This document shows, one piece after another, positions 24,421-34,900 of a stretch of 64,000 nucleotides of DNA. The first letter of the stretch is position 1, and each line of letters starts with the position of its first letter. The position numbers and the translations under genes are program-made. This DNA is from Streptomyces uncialis (GTDB taxonomy: Bacteria; Actinomycetota; Actinomycetes; Streptomycetales; Streptomycetaceae): NCBI RefSeq assembly GCF_001905345.1, contig NZ_LFBV01000007.1:248001-312000 (forward strand). The letters run 5' to 3'. The notes beneath the pieces are model-generated. The model was not told the DNA's origin. It ran no database searches and saw only the letters and a program-made list of their open reading frames with translations.

Positions 24421-25392
24421 ATGACCACGTCTTGTGACCAGACCTCCCTGCTCGGCGCCCCCGCGCCGGGTCACCCCTGCCGGTACGACACGGTGCCCCC
24501 GCGTCTCGTCGACCGGGAGCGGCCGGAGAACGTCCTGTTCGCCTCCGCGGCCTTCGACGGAGAGCGGATCACCGCCGTACCGCGTCCCACCGCCGGTCAC
24601 CCCTACTTCGGTGACCGGCCGGAGGGTCAGGACGGAGTGGATCTGCGCACGATCCTGGAAATGGGGCGCGCGGCGGCGTTCCTGGCCTTCGAAGCGGTGG
24701 GCGACCGGCGCGCCGGGATGTGTGTCGCCATCGCGCGGGCCCGGCTGATCCGTCCGGCGCCGTCCGTCGTCCCGGCGCCCCGCCCCGGGGAGCCCGGTGG
24801 CCCGGGGGGATATGTGATGAGGTGCGCACGGCTCCGGGACACCTTCTGGTCCTTCGCGGCGACGCACTCCACGGGGTCCCCCGGCGCCCCTTCGGCCGGG
24901 AGCTGCGAAGGGCGGGGCACCATCCTCGACAGCCGTCGGCTCGCCGCGCTGCGTGCCGAGGAGCGGCGACTGCGGATCGCGGCGCTGCGTGCTGAACGGC
25001 CGGACGACGGCCCGGCCGGGAGCGCGACCCCGGGGGAGGTCGGACGGCGGCGGCCGGAGAACGTGTTCGTGGCCGGGGTGCGGCACACGCCCGACGGGAC
25101 GCGTGCGCTGCTGCGGGTCCCCGCGACCCACCCGGTGGTCCACGACCCCGCTTACGACCACCTCCCCGCGCTCGCGCTGGCGGATGCGGCGCTCCAACTC
25201 GTCCACGCGCGCCACGGGGGGCGCGTCGAGGTGCGGGAGATCGATCTCCGGCCGACCCGGTTCTGCGAGACCGACCTGCCGGTACGGCTGTCGCTCGGGT
25301 CCACCGGGACGCGCCCGGGCGAGCTGCGTTTCGAGGCCGTCCAGGGCGGGATGACCGTGGCCCGTGCCCAGTTGGTGACTGTGGGCGTGTGA
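24421..25392 (+). CDS. AfsA-type hotdog protein (putative gamma-butyrolactone synthase)
   Basis: 323 residues made of two related halves, each opening with the same phrase: RPENVLFASAAFDGE (about residue 36) and RPENVFVAGVRH (about residue 212). Each is followed by the hotdog-helix segment (HPYFGDRPEGQDGVDLRTIL; VVHDPAYDHLPALALADAAL). This tandem layout is that of AfsA/ScbA, which condenses a beta-ketoacyl chain with dihydroxyacetone phosphate to start A-factor-like signal synthesis. The first half lacks the usual phenylalanine-aspartate-histidine run in part, so activity is not certain. Start: ATG 24421 lacks a close ribosome-binding site, and GTG 24391 is an alternative. Divergent from the ligase/methyltransferase operon. 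No obvious receptor (ArpA-like) or reductase gene is next to it. Confidence 0.82.
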   Translation: MTTSCDQTSLLGAPAPGHPCRYDTVPPRLVDRERPENVLFASAAFDGERITAVPRPTAGHPYFGDRPEGQDGVDLRTILEMGRAAAFLAFEAVGDRRAGMCVAIARARLIRPAPSVVPAPRPGEPGGPGGYVMRCARLRDTFWSFAATHSTGSPGAPSAGSCEGRGTILDSRRLAALRAEERRLRIAALRAERPDDGPAGSATPGEVGRRRPENVFVAGVRHTPDGTRALLRVPATHPVVHDPAYDHLPALALADAALQLVHARHGGRVEVREIDLRPTRFCETDLPVRLSLGSTGTRPGELRFEAVQGGMTVARAQLVTVGV

Positions 25393-25496
25393 AGCGGTGA
25401 CCCGCGCCGGGGCGGGCAGGCCGGGAGGCACCCGCCCCCGGCGCCTCCCGTCGACGCACCCCCGCTGCGGCTCCCGAGCCGTCTCCCTCACATCGA

Positions 25497-25539
25497 TTAG
25501 GTCATGCGACCTAAAGTTATAGGTCGCATGACCTATAGT
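25497..25539 (+). promoter_or_regulatory. Twin palindromic operators and leaderless promoter of the oxidoreductase-TetR operon
   Basis: TTAGGTCATGCGACCTAA (25497-25514) and TATAGGTCGCATGACCTATA (25518-25537) are two palindromes with identical TAGGTC/GACCTA arms, and their 4-nt centres (ATGC, GCAT) are each other's complement. The second covers the -10 TATAGT (25534-25539), which ends seven bases before the ATG at 25547. The most likely ligand is the TetR protein encoded second in the operon. Confidence 0.85.
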
Positions 25540-25546
25540 GGATTCC

Positions 25547-26644
25547 ATGAACCACGCACCACACGACCAGCTCACCCATGACCCCGACGGCCCCGTCCTG
25601 CTCGTCGGCGGATACGGCACCGTCGGGGCGGAACTCACCCGGATGGCCGCACCGCACTGGCCCCTCCTGCTCGCCGGACGGACCGTGGCGCGCGGCGCCG
25701 ACCTGGCCCGCGAGACCGGCGCGACCACCGTCCGCTGGGACCTCGCGGACCCCGAACCCTTCGCGTCGGCCGTCCGCGCGGTCGTCAGCGTCGTCAACGA
25801 CCCCGACGACCGGGTACTGCGCGCGGCGCTCGACGGCGGGGTGCCCTATGTGGACCTCACCCGCTGGACCGCCCGCGTGCAGCGCGCGGTCACCGTCGCG
25901 GCCCTGCGCCGGCCGACCGCCCCGGTCCTGCTCTCGTCCGCCTGGATGGGCGGCGTGATCAGCCTCGCGGTGGCCGCCCTCGCCCATGAACTCGGCGGCG
26001 CCGACACCGTGGACGTGGCGATCCGCTGGGACCTGAACGACCGGGCGGGCACCGACTCGGTCGAGTTCATGGACCGGCTCGGCCTGGACTACGAGATCGT
26101 CGAGGACGGCCGGCGGCGCAGCGTCGCACCGCTCGGGGACGCCCGCCGCGTCCGGATCGGCGCCTTCCCCACCCGGGTCGCCCGGATCGACACCCCCGAG
26201 CAGTTCACCCTCCCGCTGACGCTCGGCACCACCACCGCCGTCACCAGGATCGGCTTCGACTCCGCCGCCTCCACCACCGCGCTGCTCGCCGCGAAACGGA
26301 TCGGCTTCTTCCGCTGGGGCCGCGGTGACCGCTTCACCTCCGCCCGCCGCTCCCTGCTCTACGCGCCCGGCGACGGCGGCACCGCGCTCGTACGTGTCGA
26401 CGTCACCCATGGCGGCCGCACCCGCACCGCGACCCTCACCGACCCGGCCGGCCAGGCGCACCTCACCGCCGTCGGCGGCCTCCTCGGGCTGCGCCGGGTC
26501 CTCGGAGCGGACGGAGCCCCCGCCCCCACCGGTGTCGTCCTGCCCGAACAGACCCCGCTCCCGGACGGCGTCGCCGCCGCTCTCGCCGCCCAGGGTGTCA
26601 CCCTCGACACCGCGCGGGACCGGACCGCGGAGCGCGCGGCATGA
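25547..26644 (+). CDS. Saccharopine dehydrogenase-like NAD(P)-dependent oxidoreductase
   Basis: 365 residues. N-terminal Rossmann fold (VLLVGGYGTVGAELTRMA, then LLLAGRTVARGADLA) with the saccharopine-dehydrogenase-type pattern (VVSVVNDPDDRVLRAALDGG, VPYVDLTRW). The C-terminal domain has long beta strands and no other cofactor motif. Members act on varied substrates; many actinobacterial ones are uncharacterised trans-acting or quinone-type reductases. The transcript is probably leaderless: a TATAGT box ends seven bases before the ATG, inside the twin operators. Its stop overlaps the start of the TetR gene (ATGA), so expression of enzyme and repressor is coupled and probably autoregulated. The inducer is likely the substrate or a related compound. 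Confidence 0.85.
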   Translation: MNHAPHDQLTHDPDGPVLLVGGYGTVGAELTRMAAPHWPLLLAGRTVARGADLARETGATTVRWDLADPEPFASAVRAVVSVVNDPDDRVLRAALDGGVPYVDLTRWTARVQRAVTVAALRRPTAPVLLSSAWMGGVISLAVAALAHELGGADTVDVAIRWDLNDRAGTDSVEFMDRLGLDYEIVEDGRRRSVAPLGDARRVRIGAFPTRVARIDTPEQFTLPLTLGTTTAVTRIGFDSAASTTALLAAKRIGFFRWGRGDRFTSARRSLLYAPGDGGTALVRVDVTHGGRTRTATLTDPAGQAHLTAVGGLLGLRRVLGADGAPAPTGVVLPEQTPLPDGVAAALAAQGVTLDTARDRTAERAA

Positions 26645-27264
26645 CGGGCCCGCCGCCCGCCCGGCCCCCGGCGGGCCCCGCCGGAACCGGCAAGGGCGAA
26701 CGCAAGCGTGGTGAGCTCCTGGACGCCGCCGAGACGGTCCTGCTCGCCTCCGGATACCCGGAACTCTCCATGCGGGCCGTCGCCACGGCCGCCGGGGTAC
26801 GGCTCGGCCACCTCCAGTACTACTTCCCGACCCGCCCCGACCTCGTCGCCGCGCTCCTCGACCGGGTGCTGCGCCGCTCGCTGGAGCGGCTGGACCCCCT
26901 GCTCGCGGCGGCCCCCGAGACCCTTGACGCCACCGGACTGGTCCGCGCCCTGCTGGCCGACCAGGACGACCCGGCCCTCGTCCGGCTGTTCACCGAACTG
27001 TGGGCGCTCGCCGCGCTCGACGAGACGGTCGCCACCGCCGTCCGGGCCTTCTACCACGACTACCGGGAGCGGCTCACCGAGCACATCCGGCGGCACCGCC
27101 CCGCCCTGCCCGACGCGGACCGCCGGGCCCGCGCCGAGGTGTTCATCATGCTGATCGAGGGGGCGTCCCTGTTCCGCTCGGGCATCACCTCCCGGCGCTC
27201 GCCGGAGAGCGACGCCCGGCTCCTCGCCACCGCCGTCGCCCTGCTCACCGCACCGGCCGACTGA
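26641..27264 (+). CDS. TetR-family repressor, probably of its own operon
   Basis: 207 residues. N-terminal helix-turn-helix typical of TetR (RGELLDAAETVLLASGYPEL, SMRAVATAAGVRLGHLQYYF, PTRPDLVAALLDRVL), then a helical ligand-binding and dimerisation domain. The start ATG overlaps the preceding stop by four bases. The two palindromic operators at 25497-25537 lie directly on the operon promoter and are the natural target. Known: TetR proteins dissociate on binding a small ligand. Inferred: the operon is induced by a compound handled by the upstream oxidoreductase. Confidence 0.92.
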   Translation: MTGPPPARPPAGPAGTGKGERKRGELLDAAETVLLASGYPELSMRAVATAAGVRLGHLQYYFPTRPDLVAALLDRVLRRSLERLDPLLAAAPETLDATGLVRALLADQDDPALVRLFTELWALAALDETVATAVRAFYHDYRERLTEHIRRHRPALPDADRRARAEVFIMLIEGASLFRSGITSRRSPESDARLLATAVALLTAPAD

Positions 27265-27271
27265 CACCGCA

Positions 27272-27309
27272 CGCCCGCCGTACGCACTCCCGCCCGCCGT
27301 ACGCACTCC
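27272..27309 (+). repeat. Two copies of a 19-bp tandem repeat
   Basis: The unit CGCCCGCCGTACGCACTCC occurs at 27272-27290 and 27291-27309 just after the TetR stop, followed by a partial third copy. Non-coding; role unknown. Confidence 0.8.
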
Positions 27310-27458
27310 CGCCCGGCGGCCCGCCCGGACCCGTCCAAGGTTTCCCCAAGGTTTCCTCCCAGTCCGCCCCGGCATGGTCGACGTGTCGCCCCGGAGCAGC
27401 ACCACCGGGGGGCATCCGGCTCCGCAACGGACCACCGAATCCAGGGGGATCGAGGAAC

Positions 27459-28058
27459 ATGACGATCAAGTCGAGCACCAAGAGGAACACCGTCGCCGCC
27501 GTCGCGGCACTCGGAGTGGCGTTCTCCGTCACCGCCGCCGGTCAGGCGGGCGCCCAGCCCGCCGCCGCGCCGGCCGAACAGCAGTCCGCCGCGGCACCGA
27601 GCTACTACCTCAAGTTCGACAAGGGCACGGTCACCAACTCCCGGCTGTCGCTGATGCGGAGCGTCAGCGGTCCGGACCGGGTCATCAAGTCCTACAAGGC
27701 GGGCTCCGGCACCTCGACCAACACGTGCGCGGTCGGCAAGGGCCGGCTGCCCAACGGCAAGTACCGCATCGAGTTCCGCCGGACCGACTTCGACGGCCTC
27801 ATCAACGGCTATGTCATCAAGGTCACCGACAAGCGCTGCCACAACGGCACCAAGCGCACGGAGCTGTTCATCCACAGCGAGATGAAGCCCAACGGCGGCC
27901 AGGGCCGGATCGAGTCCGAGAAGTGGACCGACACCAACCCGAACGACTACTACTCCAACGGCTGCATCAAGCTCAACCCGAAGAACATCAAGGCACTGTT
28001 CGCCAAGGCGGACTCCCTCGGCTGGTCCCGGGTCAAGGGCCTGGTCGTCACCAGCTAG
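27459..28058 (+). CDS. Secreted L,D-transpeptidase-like (YkuD-type) protein
   Basis: 199 residues. The signal peptide ends near AGAQPAAAP. The rest is one domain with the order LPNGKYRIEF, LFIHSEMKP (His139) and YYSNGCIKLNP (Ser166-Cys169), matching the catalytic His and Ser-x-Gly-Cys pattern of L,D-transpeptidases, with the Cys as nucleophile. Known: such enzymes form 3-3 peptidoglycan crosslinks or attach proteins to the wall. Here the domain is small and no peptidoglycan-binding module is visible, so it may be a specialised or toxin-like member. ATG 27459 has GAGGAAC upstream. It stands alone after the TetR gene. Confidence 0.75.
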   Translation: MTIKSSTKRNTVAAVAALGVAFSVTAAGQAGAQPAAAPAEQQSAAAPSYYLKFDKGTVTNSRLSLMRSVSGPDRVIKSYKAGSGTSTNTCAVGKGRLPNGKYRIEFRRTDFDGLINGYVIKVTDKRCHNGTKRTELFIHSEMKPNGGQGRIESEKWTDTNPNDYYSNGCIKLNPKNIKALFAKADSLGWSRVKGLVVTS

Positions 28059-28220
28059 CCACCCGGGTGGCGTGACACCGCGGCGGTTTCCGACAGCGGC
28101 CCGCCGGAGCCCTCACCCGGCCCCGGCGGGCCGCGCCACGCCGCACACCGCCCCTGAGCCCTCGCGACCATGATCGCGCTCGCAGGCCGGACCCGCGGAC
28201 AGCCCGCGAGCCGGTCGCAC

Positions 28221-28226
28221 GATAAT
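28221..28226 (+). promoter_or_regulatory. -10 box of a leaderless gene
   Basis: GATAAT ends six bases before the GTG at 28233; no ribosome-binding site precedes the GTG. The -35 is not clear. Confidence 0.45.
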
Positions 28227-28232
28227 ACGGAC

Positions 28233-30270
<2,038 letters not shown>

Positions 30271-30325
30271 TGGCTGGTGGCTGGTGGGACGTGGGACGTG
30301 GGACCTTGGCCCGGGTCCGGTGGCT

Positions 30326-31822
30326 TCAGGCCGTCGGTACCGGGCCCGGGAACCCGGCGGGCGCCTCCAGCACCGTCACCACCTCGTGGTGCACCGCGTA
30401 CGGCCGCCCGGCCTCCAGCCGCAGCACCCAGGTACCCGGGCCCGCGGTGAGCGCGGCCCGCAGCGAGCCGTCACCGGACGGCGTCATCGCGACCGGTTCC
30501 CCCACCGGCGCGGCCGGGGAACCGGTCGCCGGACACAGGGCCACGGACAGGGGGCGGTCCACCGCCGCGCCCGTCACCAGGACGTCGAACGGCTCCCCGG
30601 CCACCGCCAGCTCGGGAGCCAGCACACCGAACTCCTCGTCCCCGGCGAGCGTGTCCCGCACCCCGCGTCCCCGGACGACCGCCGTGAGCTGGTGGCGCGC
30701 ACCGTCCACCCCCGTCAGGTCCACATGCCGGTCACCGCTCCAGATCGCGTCGCTCATCTCGTCCAGCGCCCACCCGGCGAACGCGGACTCCTCCGGCACC
30801 GTCCCGTCGCCCGTCCAGTCGTCACTGTCGTCCAGCGCGTGCGGGAACCGCAGCCCGTCCGGGGCCAGCAGCACCCCGTGGACCGTCGGATGGGCCCGGC
30901 CGCCCAGACAGTGGACCTTGTACGGAAGGGCGGCCGTCCCGTCCCGGCGCCGGTTGCGCTCCAGCGCGTCCTCGAACTCGGCGTGGAACGCGAACGCGTC
31001 CTTCACCAGCTCCGACGGCAGGCCGGGGACGCTGATCCCGGGATCGTCCAGATGACGGGTACGGGTCGAGCCGGGCACCATCACCGCCCGGTACACCGGC
31101 AGGAGCTGCGCCACGGACGGGAAGCTCCCGGCCAGTTCGGCGAGTGCGGGGTTGAGCCAGCGGCCCGCCAGCGACAGCGCGGCGCGTCCCAGCAGCCGCT
31201 GGTCGTCACCCGGACCCACCCCGTTGCGGGTCAGGAACCGGACGGCCTTCGCCGCGCCCCGGTGCGGTGTACCGAGGGTGACCAGCGAACGGGCCGTGTC
31301 CCGCCCGCCCAGGCACTCCAGGTAGTACCGGGCGACCAGACCGCCCATGGAATGGCACACCAGCACCACCCTCGGCTCGTCCCGCGCGTCCGGATACACC
31401 TCCGCCACCCGCTCCCGCCAGCGGGACAGCGACCGCTCGACCGCGGTCCGCAGATCGGCGGCCGTCAGCCGGTTCGACAGCCGCCAGTCGTAGGTGAACG
31501 TCAGGCACTGCTCCTCGTGCAGTCCGTCGACCAGCGTCCTGATGTCCGGATACCCGAGCGACGCCAGCAGACCCGGAAGCGCGGACGGCGCCTTCAGCAG
31601 CCCGTCCGCCCGCACCGCCCACGGTGCCTCGGGTCTCCCGTCACCGATTCCCGGGGGCAGCGCCAGCCGGTCGAACGCCGACCCGGGTCTGCCCGGGTGC
31701 GCCGCCAGTCGCCGTGCCATGTGCAGCGCGGTGCCGAGCGACTGGTGCCAGACATCCGTCCCGTCACGGGTGAGACGGCTGCCGAGGATGCCGGGGACGA
31801 GGACGACGAGGTCGTGCCGCAA
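30326..31822 (-). CDS. LCAT-like alpha/beta-hydrolase (lipase/acyltransferase family)
   Basis: 498 residues. The start is TTG at 31822, eight bases past an AGGAGA site and directly giving MRHDLVVLVPGILGSRL, the family's first strand and oxyanion region; a longer frame upstream is repetitive and unlikely. Nucleophile Ser is in VCHSMGGLVARYYLE, followed by LVTLGTPHRG. The acidic residue and His are likely in SDDWTGDGTVP and further on. The C-terminal 130 residues are a beta-rich extension (FDVLVTGAAVDRPLSVAL). There is no signal peptide, so it is intracellular. Known: LCAT-like enzymes cleave acyl chains from phospholipids. It lies 111 bases downstream of, and co-directional with, the caspase/STAND gene, which suggests a lipid-attacking effector in the same operon. 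Confidence 0.85.
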   Translation of the reverse strand: MRHDLVVLVPGILGSRLTRDGTDVWHQSLGTALHMARRLAAHPGRPGSAFDRLALPPGIGDGRPEAPWAVRADGLLKAPSALPGLLASLGYPDIRTLVDGLHEEQCLTFTYDWRLSNRLTAADLRTAVERSLSRWRERVAEVYPDARDEPRVVLVCHSMGGLVARYYLECLGGRDTARSLVTLGTPHRGAAKAVRFLTRNGVGPGDDQRLLGRAALSLAGRWLNPALAELAGSFPSVAQLLPVYRAVMVPGSTRTRHLDDPGISVPGLPSELVKDAFAFHAEFEDALERNRRRDGTAALPYKVHCLGGRAHPTVHGVLLAPDGLRFPHALDDSDDWTGDGTVPEESAFAGWALDEMSDAIWSGDRHVDLTGVDGARHQLTAVVRGRGVRDTLAGDEEFGVLAPELAVAGEPFDVLVTGAAVDRPLSVALCPATGSPAAPVGEPVAMTPSGDGSLRAALTAGPGTWVLRLEAGRPYAVHHEVVTVLEAPAGFPGPVPTA

Positions 31823-31933
31823 GACGGGATCTCCTGTGGGTTCGGGTCCGAGTTCGGGTTCGGGCTCCGGGAGCCTGCCGGGATGTTCGGGCTCCGGAAG
31901 CCTTCCGGGGTGCCGCAACGTACACCGTCCGGC

Positions 31934-34900
31934 TCACAGCCGTGGGGTGCGCCGACGGGTGGCCACCGACGGCGCACCACCGGTCCGCAGCCGCAGCACA
32001 TCGCACCGCTGTGACGACTGGAGCGCCACCGTCACGGCTTCCTCGCCGTCGGGCACCGACTCGACGGCCGTCACATCAAAACCCCGGTAGGGCACGGCCG
32101 CTTCCGGCACCCAGTCGCCCCGCCGGACGTCCCAGACGGCCAGCGGACGCGCGCCGCCCGCGACGAGCAGCAGCGGCCTGCGCCCGGACCCCGTGAACGC
32201 CAGCGCCGAGACCCGGGCCGCGCCCACGGACACGGACTCGGTGCGCCAGCGGCCTCCCGCCCACTCGGTGACCTTCACGGTCCCCTCCTCCGCCCACGCG
32301 AGCAGCGGCACCGACTCCCCGTCCTCGGTGTGCTCCCCGAGGACCACGGGTGCCGTCGGCCGCAGCAGACCTGTCGTCCCGGCCCGGACGAGCCCGTCCG
32401 CCGTGGCCCGCCACAGGACCAGCCGTTCACCGATGTCCGCCGCGACCCAGGTCCTCCCGTCGCCCAGGGTCCGCGCGGTCAGCCCGCACACCAGCAGCCC
32501 CGCGCGGACCGTCCGCTCCGGACCCCACCCGTCCGGTGCCCCGGCCGCGGTGGACATCCGTCGGCAGAGGATCGTCCCGCCCGCCGGGGCGAACAGCGAC
32601 AGTCCCGCGCCGTCCGCGGTGAGCCCCAGCGAGGGCACCCTGGACCGGGGATCGCCGCCCAGCCCGGCCGGCGCCGTCCCGTGGCATTCCGTCAGGTCCG
32701 GGGACAGGCGCCACAACCGCACCTGCCGTCCGGCGGCCACCGCCACCGCCCAACGCGTGCCGTCCCACACCGCCCTGACCGCGGTCACCGGCTCGTCGTG
32801 CCGCAACGTCACCGGCTCCACCGGCTGCGTCCGGCCCCCGACGGTCCCCACGACCACCTCACGTCCCCACGCCCGGCACAGCAGCAGCGGCGAGTCCGGG
32901 CGGGGGCCGGCGGCCAGCGCCGGGACGGGCCGCTCATGATGGTCACGCCGGCGCCCCCGGCTCCCGGCCCGTACCGCCGACGCCACGTCCAGCAGCCGTA
33001 CATCGGGCCCGTCGCCGACCGCCACCAGACCCGAACCTCCCGGATCGAAGGCCAGCGCCTCGGGGTCACGCTGACTGCGCAACGGGAACACGCACTCCAG
33101 GGTGTCGTCGCGCAGTCCCCGCACCCGGATGCTGCCGCCCTCGTGCAGCGCGATCACGGGCCGCCCGCCGAGCCGCCCGAGCGCCAGCCCCCGCGCGTTC
33201 GACGACAGCGGGGGCAGGGCCTCCCGGTGGGGCGCCCCGTCCTCGTCGCCGGAACCCGGAATGCTCAGCCGCCACACGGTGACGTTCACCCCGTCCGCAG
33301 CCGCCAGCCACGCACCTGGCCCGCCCTCCGCACTGTCCGCGCCGCCTTTCTCGGTACCGTCGGCGCCCTCGGTCTCCGGGTCCGTCAGGGCCGCCGCCGC
33401 GTACACCGGCCGGCCGCCGTCGGCCAGCGGCCAGGCGCGTCCGAGCAGCGGGCCGCCGCCCCGCGCCCGGGGCAGCAGCTCCCGCAGCGTCGTCCTCCGG
33501 TCCGCCAGCAGCAGGAAACCGCGCCCGCCCAGTCGGCACAGCGCGATCCGCCCCGCGGGAGCGGGGCTCACCTCGGCCAGGGACCCGTCCGCCGGACGGC
33601 CCCGGTACGGCCAGCACCACGACCAGGTGAGACGGCCGTCGGCGACGACCGCGACATCGGCGCCGCCGCAGCGTTCCAGAGCGAGCCCGTGCGGGGCGCC
33701 GCCCCACCGGTAGACCTGCGAGGGCAGCCGCTCCGCCCCCACCCAGAAGTACACCGCCCGGCTGTCCCGCGCGGCGGTCACCCGGTGCGCGCCCTCGCCC
33801 AGTTCCCGGACCTCCGTCAGCGCCTTACGCCGGCCGCCGGGTCCCGGGCCGTCACCGGTACGGCGCGTCAGCAGCCGCTTGCCCGTGTCCGCGTCCTGCA
33901 CCACGATCTCGCCCTGACCCCCGACCGACACGGACCGGCCCCGGCCCGCCGCCGTCCAGCTCAGCGCGCGGGCCCCGCCCAGCGGAGCGGGCCAGCGCAC
34001 CTCGATGCCCTCCGGCGGCGCGTCGCTCCACACCTCCCGCCACGGCAGCGCGGCGAAACCGGGCACTCCGAGCAACCGGGGGTACAAGGTGTCACGGTGA
34101 CTGACGAACGCGGTCGCCAGCAGCAGCGCCCGCCGCTCCCGGACCCCGTCCCGGAACCGGAACACGTCCGCGATCCGCGCGTACAGCGCCGCGCCCTCGC
34201 ACACCCGCAGCAGCCCCGTGGTCAGCGGCAGCAGCACATCCGGGTCGGTGTGCACCAGGAACTCCGGATCGTCGAACAGCCCCTCCAGCAGGCCTTGGCC
34301 CGCCTGCGCCGCGTGCGCCCCCAGATGACGACGTGTGTAGGGATGGCAGTCGGCCCACCGCCCCCGCTCCCCGGCCCGCAGGGCACGCACGATCCGCCGA
34401 TGCCCGTCGTCGGCGCCGATGCCCGCGCTCTCCAGCAGATAGGCGCCGTACCCGGGATGCGCCAGCGCGTACGAGGGCTCACCCTCGGGCTCCGGCTGCA
34501 CGCTCACCAGCGAACCCGTCGCCGCCGTCACCGCCGACCGCAGCTCGTCCGGAGCCAGTTCGGGGGTACCGTCGTCCCGCAGCGCGTTCGCCGCCCGCAG
34601 CCACAGCTCCCGGTCCGGCTTCCCGGACAGCGACAGCCCCCGGCCCTGCACGAGTGCCAGCGGCCGGACGAACTCCGCGACCCGCACCACACCCCGCGCG
34701 CCCAACTGGGCGACCTCCTGGGCCAGCCGGTCCCGCAGCCCCGCCCCGCCCGCGCGGATGTGCGCCGCCAGCCGGTCCTCCGGGACCCGCTCCGCGCGGC
34801 GCGCCAGCTCGGCGGCGAACAGCCGCGCGATCAGGAACAGCCGTCCGCTCTCCTCCGCCACCCGGACCGCGGCGGCGGCCCGCTCGGCCTGAGCGCCCGG

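Noticed and set aside
26641..27264. The TetR gene as the butyrolactone receptor of the AfsA-like gene
   Set aside because: Its operators lie on its own oxidoreductase operon and differ from known receptor boxes; no evidence for a link.
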